From contig OX637626.1 in assembly GCA_951802195.1 (NCBI GenBank), positions 1-64,000 of the forward strand: a stretch of 64,000 bases of DNA, given 5' to 3'. A program made the position numbers and the translations under genes. The stretch's first letter is position 1; each line of letters begins with the position of its first letter. Shown here piece by piece: positions 55,289-64,000 of this stretch. Origin of the DNA: Tausonia pullulans. Its lineage: Eukaryota; Basidiomycota; Tremellomycetes; Cystofilobasidiales; Mrakiaceae. The notes below the pieces were generated by a model. That model was not told the origin of the DNA and did no database searches. It was given only the letters and a program-made list of their open reading frames with translations.

Positions 55289-58200
55289 TTACCAATCTAT
55301 CCTGTCTATTCTCCGATTAATCCCCCCCAACAAGACCTTGCATGCGAGCCGCTTCACAAGCTCCTTCCTCGCCTCCTCGTCCGCTTGAGACAACAGTAAC
55401 CGTGTTGCCGCCTCGCCAAGGACCGCATGGTCAACCATATCCCGGCACCCGCAACGGCCGGCAAGATCGTCGTCCAGACCGCGGAGGAGGAGCGTCGTCT
55501 CTGGGTCGGCCTGGTGGGGGTTGCGCATTCTCATCAGTCACAACTAGATGATGTTAAAGGAGAGGTACATCAAGAGTCACGCACGTCGAGCTGGAGGAAC
55601 ATGACGCCAATCTGGGACAGCGGAAAGGAACCTCGGTCGAGTCGGCGGGCGGCGGCGACGAGGACGCTCTGCGGGTAGAGGAGATATCAGCGACGCGTAG
55701 AGGTCGAGCATGGTGGGAAGAATTCACTTCGAGGTCATCCTCGGGCATGCTGGATGGGCGGAGCGAAGGGGAGAACGAGGGAGGGAGAATCGATCAGTCT
55801 TGTATCACTATACATGCCTGCAATCGACCAAACAAAAACGCACCTCCTCGTTAAGACGATCTACGAAGAAGGACCAACTGTCAGCGTCGTTCCTTCATCA
55901 TCCCACCCTTACCCAAGACAAGTCTAGACTCACTAAGTTCAAAGGTCTCAGCTTGAAGTGTCTCCACCCCGCGCTTACACTCTGCGTCGTCGAGGACCGG
56001 CTCCGACCCATTGCCACCTGGTCCTGGATACTGACGGCAGGCTTTGCCTCACCAGATCCCGACGTCGCCGCCGCCTCTGCCAAAGCACTGCTACTAACAC
56101 TCTCCGAAGCAGTGGCGGCGAACGCCACCGCCGGCGCAAGAACTCCTTCAGCCGGAGCCACGCTCCCGTCTGCTTCCGCCCCTGCTGCCGCCCGTTCGCG
56201 CATCTCCTTCTCCTTCTCGAGATCGAGTCGCTCGAGATACTCAAGGAGGATGTCCTCGAGCGCGAGACCTAGGAAGCTTGGCGCTTCCTCTTCCTCCTCT
56301 GCATCGTTCTCCTGCTGGCCGGTAGCCCCCGCAACCTTCGTGAACAGCGCTCGGACGTCCGCCTCAGTACGGAGGCCGCCTTCTTCGTCGTTGTCTTCGC
56401 CGTTATCAGTCCGGCACCGCCGAACTCGGGAATGGAGAAAATGAACGGAGGAGCCTCGTGGGTCATGTGCCGAAACGAGGGGGATGAGTTGAGTGAGGAG
56501 GGCAAGGGCGGGGTCTGGGGTTCGAGCCTGAGACGACGGGAGGGAGAGTCGGACCGAATCGTCGATGAGGAAGGAGGTGTGGTATGTTGAGAGGAGGGAA
56601 AGCGAGGCGGATAGGGAGCTGCTTCGAGATCGTGCGTTGGAGTGGGTCATCGTTGTCGATGGCGGAGGCGCCCTGACGGCCATGGCCGGAGGTGCGTACG
56701 CCGGGACTGGTGGCATTGCGGGATTGGCATTGGCCGTCGGCGATGACGAGGTAGCGACGTGACGAAGAGTGGCAGATGCCACTGAGGGCAGCGAGCTCGA
56801 GAGAGTCCCGAGGTCGATCTCGCTAGTATTCTCCGGCGGAGAGGAAGGGATTGGGCGAGACCCAGAGGTACTTGCATGGATGGTGCTGGTCCTCGACTCG
56901 TTTCGATAGATATCTGAAACGAGTGAAGCTCTCGTCGTCGCCTGAGATCGGCTCAAGCTCCTCGCGACCGTCGAGACGGCCGCGCGAAGATCATTCGGGA
57001 GCGAGCCAAAGACCATGCCGCCGCTGCCACTGCCGCTCGACTCGTCGTTGGGAGGCGAAGAGGAGCTGAGCGGAGCGAGGAGGCCAGGGAGATAGGTTGA
57101 GGAGCTGGCTCGAGTTGAAGTCGCTCCGGACGAGCGGGAAGAGCTATAAAAGAGGGCTGTCGAGTCGCCGGCGGCGAGACGATGGGCGCGTTCGGCGTAT
57201 GTATCTTGGGCACCACTGTCTGGGGAAGATTGCCGACGAGGGTGCGGAGCTCGCTGGAGCGAGGCGAAGGTGGCAGCGAAGAGGTCGGGGTCGCTGCATG
57301 TCATGGGGCAATCAGCAGGCGCTCGGGAGATAGAAAATATCTCGACAACCAGAGCTCACGAAAGAGGATCCTGCTGCTGGTAAGGAGGGAGCTCGGCCAG
57401 ATCTCCCTGAGAAGTCGAGGCTTCGGGCTCACGAACGACGGGCGCATTCGAGGACGAATAGGTCGTCCAACGGGCCGACGAGGCCATCACTCTTCCACGA
57501 AGGAAGGCATGGCCAGGAGCGCAAGGCCTACCCTCGAAATCGTAGGTGCTCTCTGGTCGTGGGTAGAACGGCGACATGGGAAGAAGGAGCTCCCTACGGA
57601 TGGAGATGATTCTAGTGAGCGAGCCAATCAGCAGTGAAAAACGGTGACATTGGGCGCTCGCTGCGGGGCTCACTGGCCACCAAAATCGGGGTCTGCGGGC
57701 GGAGTTGTCAGTACAGCAGCTATTTTATTAGCATGCCGAACACTACTCACAATTCAAGGACACCATCGTCTATAAGAGCGAGGGAGCAGGCGTTGTCAGC
57801 GCGCGTCAACACGTATATCTCCATTGGGAAGTACGGACCGATTCGAGTCCATTGAGCGTGCGCGACGTCTCCATGGGCGGCTTACCCTGAGGGAGTGGGC
57901 ATGTCAGGACCGGCAGAATCCTTCAACATAGGCCGAGAACATAGTACCTTGAGGAGCTTGCCGTTGGTATACGCAAAGAGGATCTGCCGGACGTAGACTG
58001 GGTCCCGGGCCGCGCGTTCGTCCTGTATCGGGAGCATCAGTCAGCGTTGGCTCGTGAGCTTCCAGTGTTCACGCGAGGCGTACTGCGAGGGCGCTGAGTG
58101 CTTCCGACCGCCTGTCGATGTCTGGCAAGGGGTAGTGATCATGAAAGCGAAGAAGCGAGGCGCCAAGTCAATTCTCACTCGCGTTCGTTCGCCCGGCCAG

Positions 58201-58328
58201 CTTCGCCCGGCCAGCTCCGAGGGATAGCAGCATGGAGAGGCAAGGCACGTACGGAACTCGCGTCCGTACGATCCCCGGCGGGACACCCGGGAGGACGAGG
58301 ACTCGGCGTGGCGAGGGCTTGTGGCCAT
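55289..58328 (-). CDS. Paralogue C: family module plus von Willebrand A-like domain
   Basis: Starts at the ATG at 58328; first exon 58253-58328 ([20 protein letters not shown]). The N-terminal module matches A and B: HIDRRSEALSALA, AARDPVYVRQILFAYTNGK, PMETSRTLNGLES, two 19-nt exons (57751-57769 and 57674-57692) coding TMVSLN and YPDFGG, then QIISIRRELLLPMSPFY and LAELPPYQQQDPLS. A gtgagc/tgcag intron joins it in frame at 57293 to a Ser-rich linker of about 250 residues. The vWA-like domain follows: YHTSFLIDDSVRLS, LLTQLIPLVSAHDPRGSSVH, EADVRALFTKVAGATGQ, LALEDILLEYLERLD, LRPLNLIVLT, SVLVAAARRLDRGSFPLSQI, VMFLQLD and DDDLAGRCGCRDMVDHAVLG. It ends at 55289. Metal-site residues look altered. 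Two separate genes are the alternative. Confidence 0.65.
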
Positions 58329-59380
58329 GACTTGGGAAAGGATGGTGGTTGATGGGGAAAAGGGAAGTGGTTTGTCGAGCGAGAAACGTAAACGGGAATT
58401 CAAGTGGTCGACCCGGCGGTATCTTGACTCTTTCATCCGGGGGGGAAGGGCGGGCCTCCGATCTGTCCGTCCATAGGGAATGCAGACAGGACAGCTTGCC
58501 GAGACTTTGGATCGCCACTGACTTGCTCTTTCTCCTCCGAGTGAGAGTCTCGGTTCAGCTCGCGGAAATCGTCGGCAGCCGGCAGGCAGACGTTGTGGCT
58601 AATGGCAGAGGGACGTAGAGGCTCAGAACACTGAGCACTTCAGGCCAGAGGTACAATCAACGTCCGGGATAACCCTGTGTCGTCGTTCGAGAGCGAGCGG
58701 TGGAGAAATCCTTTTGCGATTTGACGGACAGGGAATGGAGTGAATGAGTGAAGACACAGACGGAGCCAGCCCACGCGAGAGGTCGGCTCGGGCCGAACCT
58801 CCGGTTTCTCTTGCTTCGCTCCCTCGCAGCCTCGCCTGCCACAGGTTCCGCCTGTCTTGCTTGTTCACTGGTTCTGCAATCCGCTTGCGTGCTGCCGAGT
58901 GAAAACCAGAGGCAGGCTGATGGATGGCAAAGCCACCCAAGTCCACTCGAGACAACACGCAGCAGCCATCAGCAGCCCACAGCACACGGACGGCTAAGGA
59001 CCGCTTCAGGTACTTCTCCACAAACCACCTCGCTCTCACACGAGTGAAGCAGCGCTTCCTGTCTCCCTCCCGGGAAGAGGCCGGCGCGACGCAGCCGTCG
59101 ATGGGGCCTGGTTCACCCCAAGCGTCCTCACCGAGGGATGGGCCCCTCTGGCTGAAGCTAAAAGCAGCACGGTGCATGCCTGCCCAAGCTGCCCTGGGCA
59201 GACCTCAGGCGCGCAACGCCGGTCCGGAGCTGCCGTCGGCCGGAGGCGCCGGTCCGGCATCGCAACGCAAAGAGGTCTCTCGCTCTCAGCCTTCCCTCGA
59301 AAGAGAATCATCTTGTGTTTTTACTCCCAACCAACACATCCTCCTCCCTCTTCTCCTCCATCCCCCTTCTCCTTCGCATC
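58329..59380. promoter_or_regulatory. Divergent intergenic region, paralogue C and L-fuconate dehydratase
   Basis: About 1.05 kb containing both upstream regions. Open frames on either strand (for example 58623-59177 minus) have no recognisable content. Confidence 0.45.
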
Positions 59381-61589
59381 ATGTCCGACCTCACCATCAC
59401 CGACTTCTCCATCCACGACATCCGCTTCCCGACGAACGCGGACGCCAGCGGTACCGATGCTGTTGGTGCCCGACTCGCTCGCCCTCGTTCTCCCAGCAGC
59501 TCCCGCTGACATGGCTGGCTCCTCCAGATGAACACCGAGTGCGACTACTCGGCCGCCTTCATCATCCTCAAGACGGAGGGCGACCTCACCGGCCAGGGAA
59601 TGACCTTCACGTGCGTCATCCGCTCCTCGCGAGCCCGAGTCCGGGCAGCCCCTCCACATCCATTCCACTCCGTCGGGCCTGGACTGACGACCGCTCGCTC
59701 CTTACCCTGTCTGCTATCCAGTATTGGCCGCGGTAACGAGATCGTGAGCCCTGCCTCCTGTCCCTAGTGCTTATCTTGCCGCTGCTCACACGAACACCCC
59801 ACTGGTGTATCTCAGGTCTGCTCGGCCATCAACCTCATCGCGGAGCGAATCAAGGGCAAGAAGATCGAGGATCTCTTCGAGAACATGGGCAAGACCTGGG
59901 ACTTCCTCGTCTCGGACCCCCAGCTCCGCTGGATCGGGCCCGAGAAGGGTGTCATTTCCATCGCCACCGGTGCTGTTTCCAACGCCATCTGGGACCTCTA
60001 CGCTCGTGCCCGTGGAAAGCCCCTCTGGAAGCTCATCGTCGACTTCACTCCTGTGGGTCGCCTCGCTTTCTCCGGCCATTGCCGCCGAGACCTCGTTCTC
60101 TCTCTGACCCGTGTCCCGCTCTCAACCTGGTTCCGTTTCCGTCCTGTAGGAGGAGTTTGTCAAGTCGACTTGCTTCCGGTGAGTGATCGGCGACCTTGCG
60201 CTTCCGTCCGCCTCGTTCGACTGTCTTGGCCTGACCTCGCCTCTCCACCCCCTCCTCCAGCTACATCACCGATGCCATCACCCCCGACGAGGCTCTCGCC
60301 CTCCTCAAGGCCAAGGAGGCCGGCAAGAAGGAGCGCGAGGCCAATGTCATCAAGACGGGATACCCGGCGTGAGTCCCCCTCCTCCACCTTCCCATCGGCT
60401 GCGCCTCCGCTGCCGATCTTTCGCCGATGAGCCCGGGCTCATCTCCCTCCGTCGCGTCGTCTCTCTCCTCCTCGCCTCGCAGCTACACCACCTCCGTCGG
60501 ATGGCTCGGTTACGATGACGACAAGGTCCGCCGCCTCACCAAGGAGTCCCTCGAGCAGGGCTTCAACCGTGAGTGTCGCGTGCTCTTCGCCTTCTTCGCT
60601 CTTCTATCGGCACTGCTAATTTCACCAAACTCCACCTCGCAGACTTCAAGCTCAAGGTCGGAGCGAACGTCGAGGACGACCTCCGCCGCGGTCGCATTAT
60701 CCGCGAGATCATTGACGACCCCAAAAACCTTCCCGAGTGGCGCGAGAAGATTGCCCCGGAGACCATCGAGGGCAAGAACGCCGGACCCGCTGGCTGTGTT
60801 CTCATGGTCGACGCCAACCAGGTCTGGGACGTCGCTCAGGCTGTCGACTACATGAAGCAGCTCAAGCCTCTCAACCCTTGGTTCATTGAGGAGCCCACCG
60901 CCCCGGACGACATCTCCGGCCATGCCCAGATCCGCAAGGCCCTCAAGCCCCACGGCATCGGAGTCGCCACGGGAGAGCACGCCCACAACCGGATGATTTT
61001 CAAGCAGCTCCTCCAGGCCGAGGCCATCGACGTCGTCCAGATCGACTCGTGCCGTCTTGCCGGTGTCAACGAGGTTCTCTCCGTCCTTCTCATGTCGGCG
61101 AAGTTCGGCATCCCCGTCTGCCCGCACGCTGGAGGTGTCGGTCTCTGCGAGTATGTCATCCACCGTGAGTACCAGCCATCCCTGATCCCTCTTCAGTTGT
61201 CTGTTCGTCAATCTGATACATCTGCCCTCCTCAGTCTCCCTCATTGACTACATCGCTGTCTCGGGCTCGTACGACCGCAACGTCCTCGAGTTCGTCGACC
61301 ACCTTCACGAGCACTTCAAGTACCCCGTTTCGATCAACAAGGCCGGTCGTTACAACGTCCCGCTCGAGGCCACCGGTGGCTACTCGATCGAGATGTTCCC
61401 TCAGTCGATTGAGGACTACTCGTGGCGTGCGTCCTTGACTTTCTCATTCTTCTTCCATTCAAACCCTAGCTGACTTCTTGCTTTTCTTCATCTCTCTCTC
61501 TAGCTGGAGGACCTGATGGCTACTGGCAGGCGGCGAAGGTCGGCAAGGAGGCCGAGTGGAACGCCAAGAAGGGTGTTGTCCCTCACTGA
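59381..61589 (+). CDS. Enolase-superfamily dehydratase, L-fuconate dehydratase/ENOSF1 type
   Basis: Multi-exon gene from the ATG at 59381 ([20 protein letters not shown]) to the stop at 61587-61589. The capping domain has [30 protein letters not shown], and [20 protein letters not shown]. The barrel contains [40 protein letters not shown] with the KxK-type base, MVDANQVWD and [11 protein letters not shown] (metal ligands), [23 protein letters not shown] and [14 protein letters not shown] with the likely catalytic His. These are hallmarks of the mandelate-racemase branch, and the wording fits human ENOSF1 and fungal L-fuconate dehydratases, which remove water from L-fuconate to give 2-keto-3-deoxy-L-fuconate. 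Substrate is inferred. The end, [10 protein letters not shown], is complete. Confidence 0.88.
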
Positions 61590-61853
61590 AGGGGGGAGTG
61601 ATATTTGGGCATTTTAGTTTTCTTTTCTCATCTTTCTCTTCATCAGTTGCAATCATAGAGTGTTTTTAAGCATGATTTCTGGTTAACTCTGGGCTGATGG
61701 CGCAACGCACGGCGAAGGAAGAGGAGAAAGAAGACAGGCGCGTCGAACGAAGCACTGTCCTCCCCCGGACCTTCTCGCTCGTCTCGTCTCGTCGTCTCTT
61801 GCTTTGCCCAACCAGGCTCCACTCCAAACCACCACCATCACCAGCTCCTCACC
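61590..61853. other. Spacer before the coiled-coil gene
   Basis: 264 bp, 3' flank of one gene and upstream region of the next. Nothing further seen. Confidence 0.4.
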
Positions 61854-63068
61854 ATGCGTCGCCAATCCTCCATCGGCCTCCCCGCCTCTTCCACCACCTC
61901 ATCAGCGCGCTCCTCCCTGTCCGGCATCACCGAATCTCTCCCCTCGGCCCCCGACTCCTCCTCCTCCGTCTCCTCCTCAGCAACGTTCAATCGTCGCCGC
62001 ACAGCCGATGCCCTCTCCCTCGGCCTCCTTTCGGACAGCGGAGGGGGACTTGACCTCCTCGCTCAGCTGGGCCAGAGGGAGCGGGACGTCGAGAGATTGC
62101 AGGATGAGGTGGAGAAGCTGAGGAGGGAGTTGATCGGGAGGCCCGCGAGGGGGGAAGTCGCCCAGATGAGGGAGGATCTTAAGTGAGGCCTGGATCTTTT
62201 GAGAGGCAACTGAGATTGAAGGAGGGAGAGGGGGGAGGGGACGAGGAACGAGAGCACGACGGCTGAATGAAGCGGGACGAAACGCGTCGCCGCATCGTGT
62301 TCTCCTATCCACCCTCTTGCCTGCCGATGGATCTGCAAGGAAGCTGACACGCCTCTCGTTCTCAGAATGAGCGACACCCTCCTCCAGCAGACTCAGCGGG
62401 AGAACGAGCGCGTGATGCGCGAGCATGAGCGCACCAAGCGGTACGTTTTGGAGCTCGAGGAGATGATCGCCAAGCACGAGGGCCCCAACTGGAAGGAGTT
62501 CACCGACCTGGGTGAGTGTCTTTCCCCCCCCCCCCCCTCTCTCTCTATTGCTCTATGCCAGCAGAGGGCAAGCGAGCTGAACAAAATCTCTCTCTTCCTA
62601 GCCTCGTCCCCATCCGTCACTCACGCGATAACAACCCATGCCTCTCGGTCCGAGCCGACCCCGATCCGGTCCTCCCCTGTCCTCCGTGCGCTCGCCACCA
62701 ACAACGCCGGCAGTGGCGGCAGCGCCCACCCCCCTCATCAGCCGACGACTCCCACATCCATGTCGACATCGTTCTCCAACGCCGACGATGCTGGACCGTC
62801 GTCGGTGGCCCCGGGGGACGCCTTTGCCCCCGTCGCGAGAATGACCAGCGTGTCCCGGGAGGAGCTTGGGGAGCTTCGAGGCGAGATCGAGGGCGTGAGG
62901 GGGTTGATCCTCAGCCAGGAACGAAGGTTGCTGGAGCGCAAAGAAGAACTGAGACGGACGATCGAGATGGTGAGCGAGGAAGGCCGTCGTCTACCAAGTG
63001 ACGCGTGGCTGATCCTTCCATGTGTGTAGGCCCAGAAGGAGAGCTTGCGATGGGCAGAGGTGGCGTGA
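61854..63068 (+). CDS. Coiled-coil protein of unknown function
   Basis: Start at the ATG at 61854 (MRRQSSIGLPASSTTSSARS); about four exons, ending at 63068 with AQKESLRWAEVA. The first 60 residues are Ser-rich. A heptad region follows (LAQLGQRERDVERLQDEVEK, LRRELIGR) and, after an intron with gtgagg donor, a second coil (MSDTLLQQTQRENERVMREH, KRYVLELEEMI). After the motif GPNWKEFTDL comes a Ser/Pro/Ala-rich, presumably disordered stretch with a third coil near the C-terminus (ELRGEIEGVRGLILSQERRL, RKEELRRTIEM). I do not recognise the family. A run of about 13 C occupies the intron near 62523. The spacing suggests a scaffold or adaptor, but this is not shown. Confidence 0.7.
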
Positions 63069-63161
63069 CGTAGGAGGAGGACAGGGAACACGAAACGACT
63101 ACGATCACCCGACACGACGGCCACACGAGATTGAATGATAACGACTTGCATCCGATCTCCC

Positions 63162-63967
63162 TCAGAATCCTCCAAGTCCACTCAGGAACGAGTCGTACCC
63201 GTCCTTGTCCTCTTTCTTCTTCTTCTCCGCCGCCTGCTGAACCGCCGCCGCTGCGCCAACTGCGCTCCCAGCCAAGACACCCTTCAAGCTCCCCATGAGC
63301 GCGCTCTCCTCGATCCTCGCCCGCTTTGGAACGACCTCCCCGACCTCCCTCACTGGACCCGTCGCGTCCCTGTCCGGAGCAGCGTCGACCTTGGGTGCGT
63401 TGAGAGCGGCGGCTTTGGCTTTCCGCTTGACAGCCGCGGGAACAAACGCAGCGCTCTCCTTGCGGAAGTCTCGAAGGACCGGAGCGGCCGAGATAGTTGG
63501 CGCCGCTGCCAGAGGAGGAGTGGACGAGGCTGCAGGGGCGGCGCCGGCGAGCATCGGGTTCTGCGGAAGCCCGGCAGAAGCAGGCGGCGGTGGCGGCCGG
63601 TTCCGATGCGCGAACTCCCGACCCTGGAACGTCTCGTGCGGCGCGTCCGAGACCGAGAGAGGATCGAACTGAACGTTTGGAGGTGGCCGAAAGCGGTGGT
63701 CTGGCCGGAAGGGCGGTCGTCCCTGCATTCGCCCGAACTGGGTCTGATTCGGGAAGAACCCAGGAGGCGGGGGTCCTCCTTGGTGGAAGCCTGGAGTAGG
63801 AGGGAAGGGAGGGGGGTAGTGGCCGCCCATTTGAGGTGGAGGGGGAGGTCGGAAGCCCGGGCCGGGCGGTGGGAAGCCCGAGTGAAACATGGCAGGAGGG
63901 GGGAACGGAGGGTACATCTGCTGAGAGCCAGGAGGTGGTGGAGGGCCAGGAGGGAGTGGCGGATTCT
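63162..63967 (-). CDS. Proline-rich protein, 3' exon only (WBP11-like?)
   Basis: Last exon of a minus-strand gene running off the window. The exon's 5' border is a ccctcag acceptor at 63967, and the stop is at 63162. It codes a Pro/Gly/Phe-rich stretch (PPGPPPPPGSQQMYPPFPPP, then HSGFPPPGPGFRPPPPPQMG), followed by FRKESAAFVPAAVKRKAKAA, a Lys/Arg-rich patch VVPKRARIEES, and an end KKKEDKDGYDSFLSGLGGF. Long PPGPP runs plus a FVPxAxKRK motif near the C-terminus recall WBP11-type splicing factors, which bind WW domains. The N-terminal part, which would decide this, lies outside the window. Confidence 0.5.
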
Positions 63968-64000
63968 CTGAGGGGGAATCAGTATGGTAGCGGCTAGGGT

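Noticed and set aside
57870-57905. Apparent 1-nt exon (ag|G|gtaagc) in paralogue C
   Set aside because: Reading on through ggtaagccgcccatggag gives an in-frame exon ending in a block that matches paralogue A, so gtaagc is not used as a donor.
58623-59177. 184-residue minus-strand open frame upstream of the L-fuconate dehydratase
   Set aside because: No family features and it lies in a promoter region; likely chance.
1-64000. LTR elements, Polintons, other virus-like elements, DNA transposons, LINEs, CRISPR arrays or rRNA
   Set aside because: No reverse transcriptase, integrase, transposase or capsid-like frames, no paired long terminal repeats and no rRNA sequence were recognised on either strand.

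Overview
The window reads as the left end of a chromosome of a GC-rich, intron-dense fungus, most likely a basidiomycete yeast of the Pucciniomycotina (a Microbotryomycetes or Rhodotorula-like lineage; this placement is inferred from base composition, many 50-100 nt introns and gene content, not from a search). Positions 1-250 are a perfect array of about 19 copies of a 13-bp unit, acctaccgaccca, with the C-rich strand running 5' to 3' into the chromosome as at a left telomere. It is not TTAGGG. Degenerate copies of the same unit sit internally near 5.0 and 8.05 kb.

Subtelomere (0.25-15.8 kb): every gene lies on the minus strand and is transcribed toward the telomere. They are a secreted calpain-like cysteine protease, a Ser/Thr-rich ORF sharing a short motif with it, a two-domain chromate-type (CHR) transporter, a cystathionine gamma-lyase, a small membrane protein, a membrane-domain/DUF3431 fusion, and TIM13. 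Intergenic DNA here holds a duplicated element of about 120 bp and other short repeats.

Core block (16-44.6 kb): housekeeping genes packed in divergent and convergent pairs. They are delta-COP, a GSKIP-domain protein, EXO84, a short-chain dehydrogenase with an apparent mitochondrial presequence, histidyl-tRNA synthetase with two plausible starts, DNA polymerase eta, PHO81 (SPX-ankyrin-GDPD), SIN3 and mitochondrial ribosomal protein bL9m.

Distal block (44.9-64 kb): three diverged paralogues (called A, B and C here) of a protein family I do not recognise. C carries an additional von Willebrand A-like domain. Between and after them lie a tRNA-Arg(ACG), a type 2 diacylglycerol acyltransferase, a TMEM170-like membrane protein, an L-fuconate dehydratase/ENOSF1-type enolase-superfamily enzyme, a coiled-coil protein and the 3' part of a proline-rich, WBP11-like gene cut by the window edge.

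The most unusual features are the non-canonical telomere-like array, the A/B/C family with its conserved twin 19-nt exons, and a run of very short exons (4, 8, 9 and 12 nt) in ordinary genes, several of which split catalytic or cysteine motifs. All exon joins were worked out by eye from reading frame, GT/AG sites and family alignment from memory; none was checked against RNA or a database.
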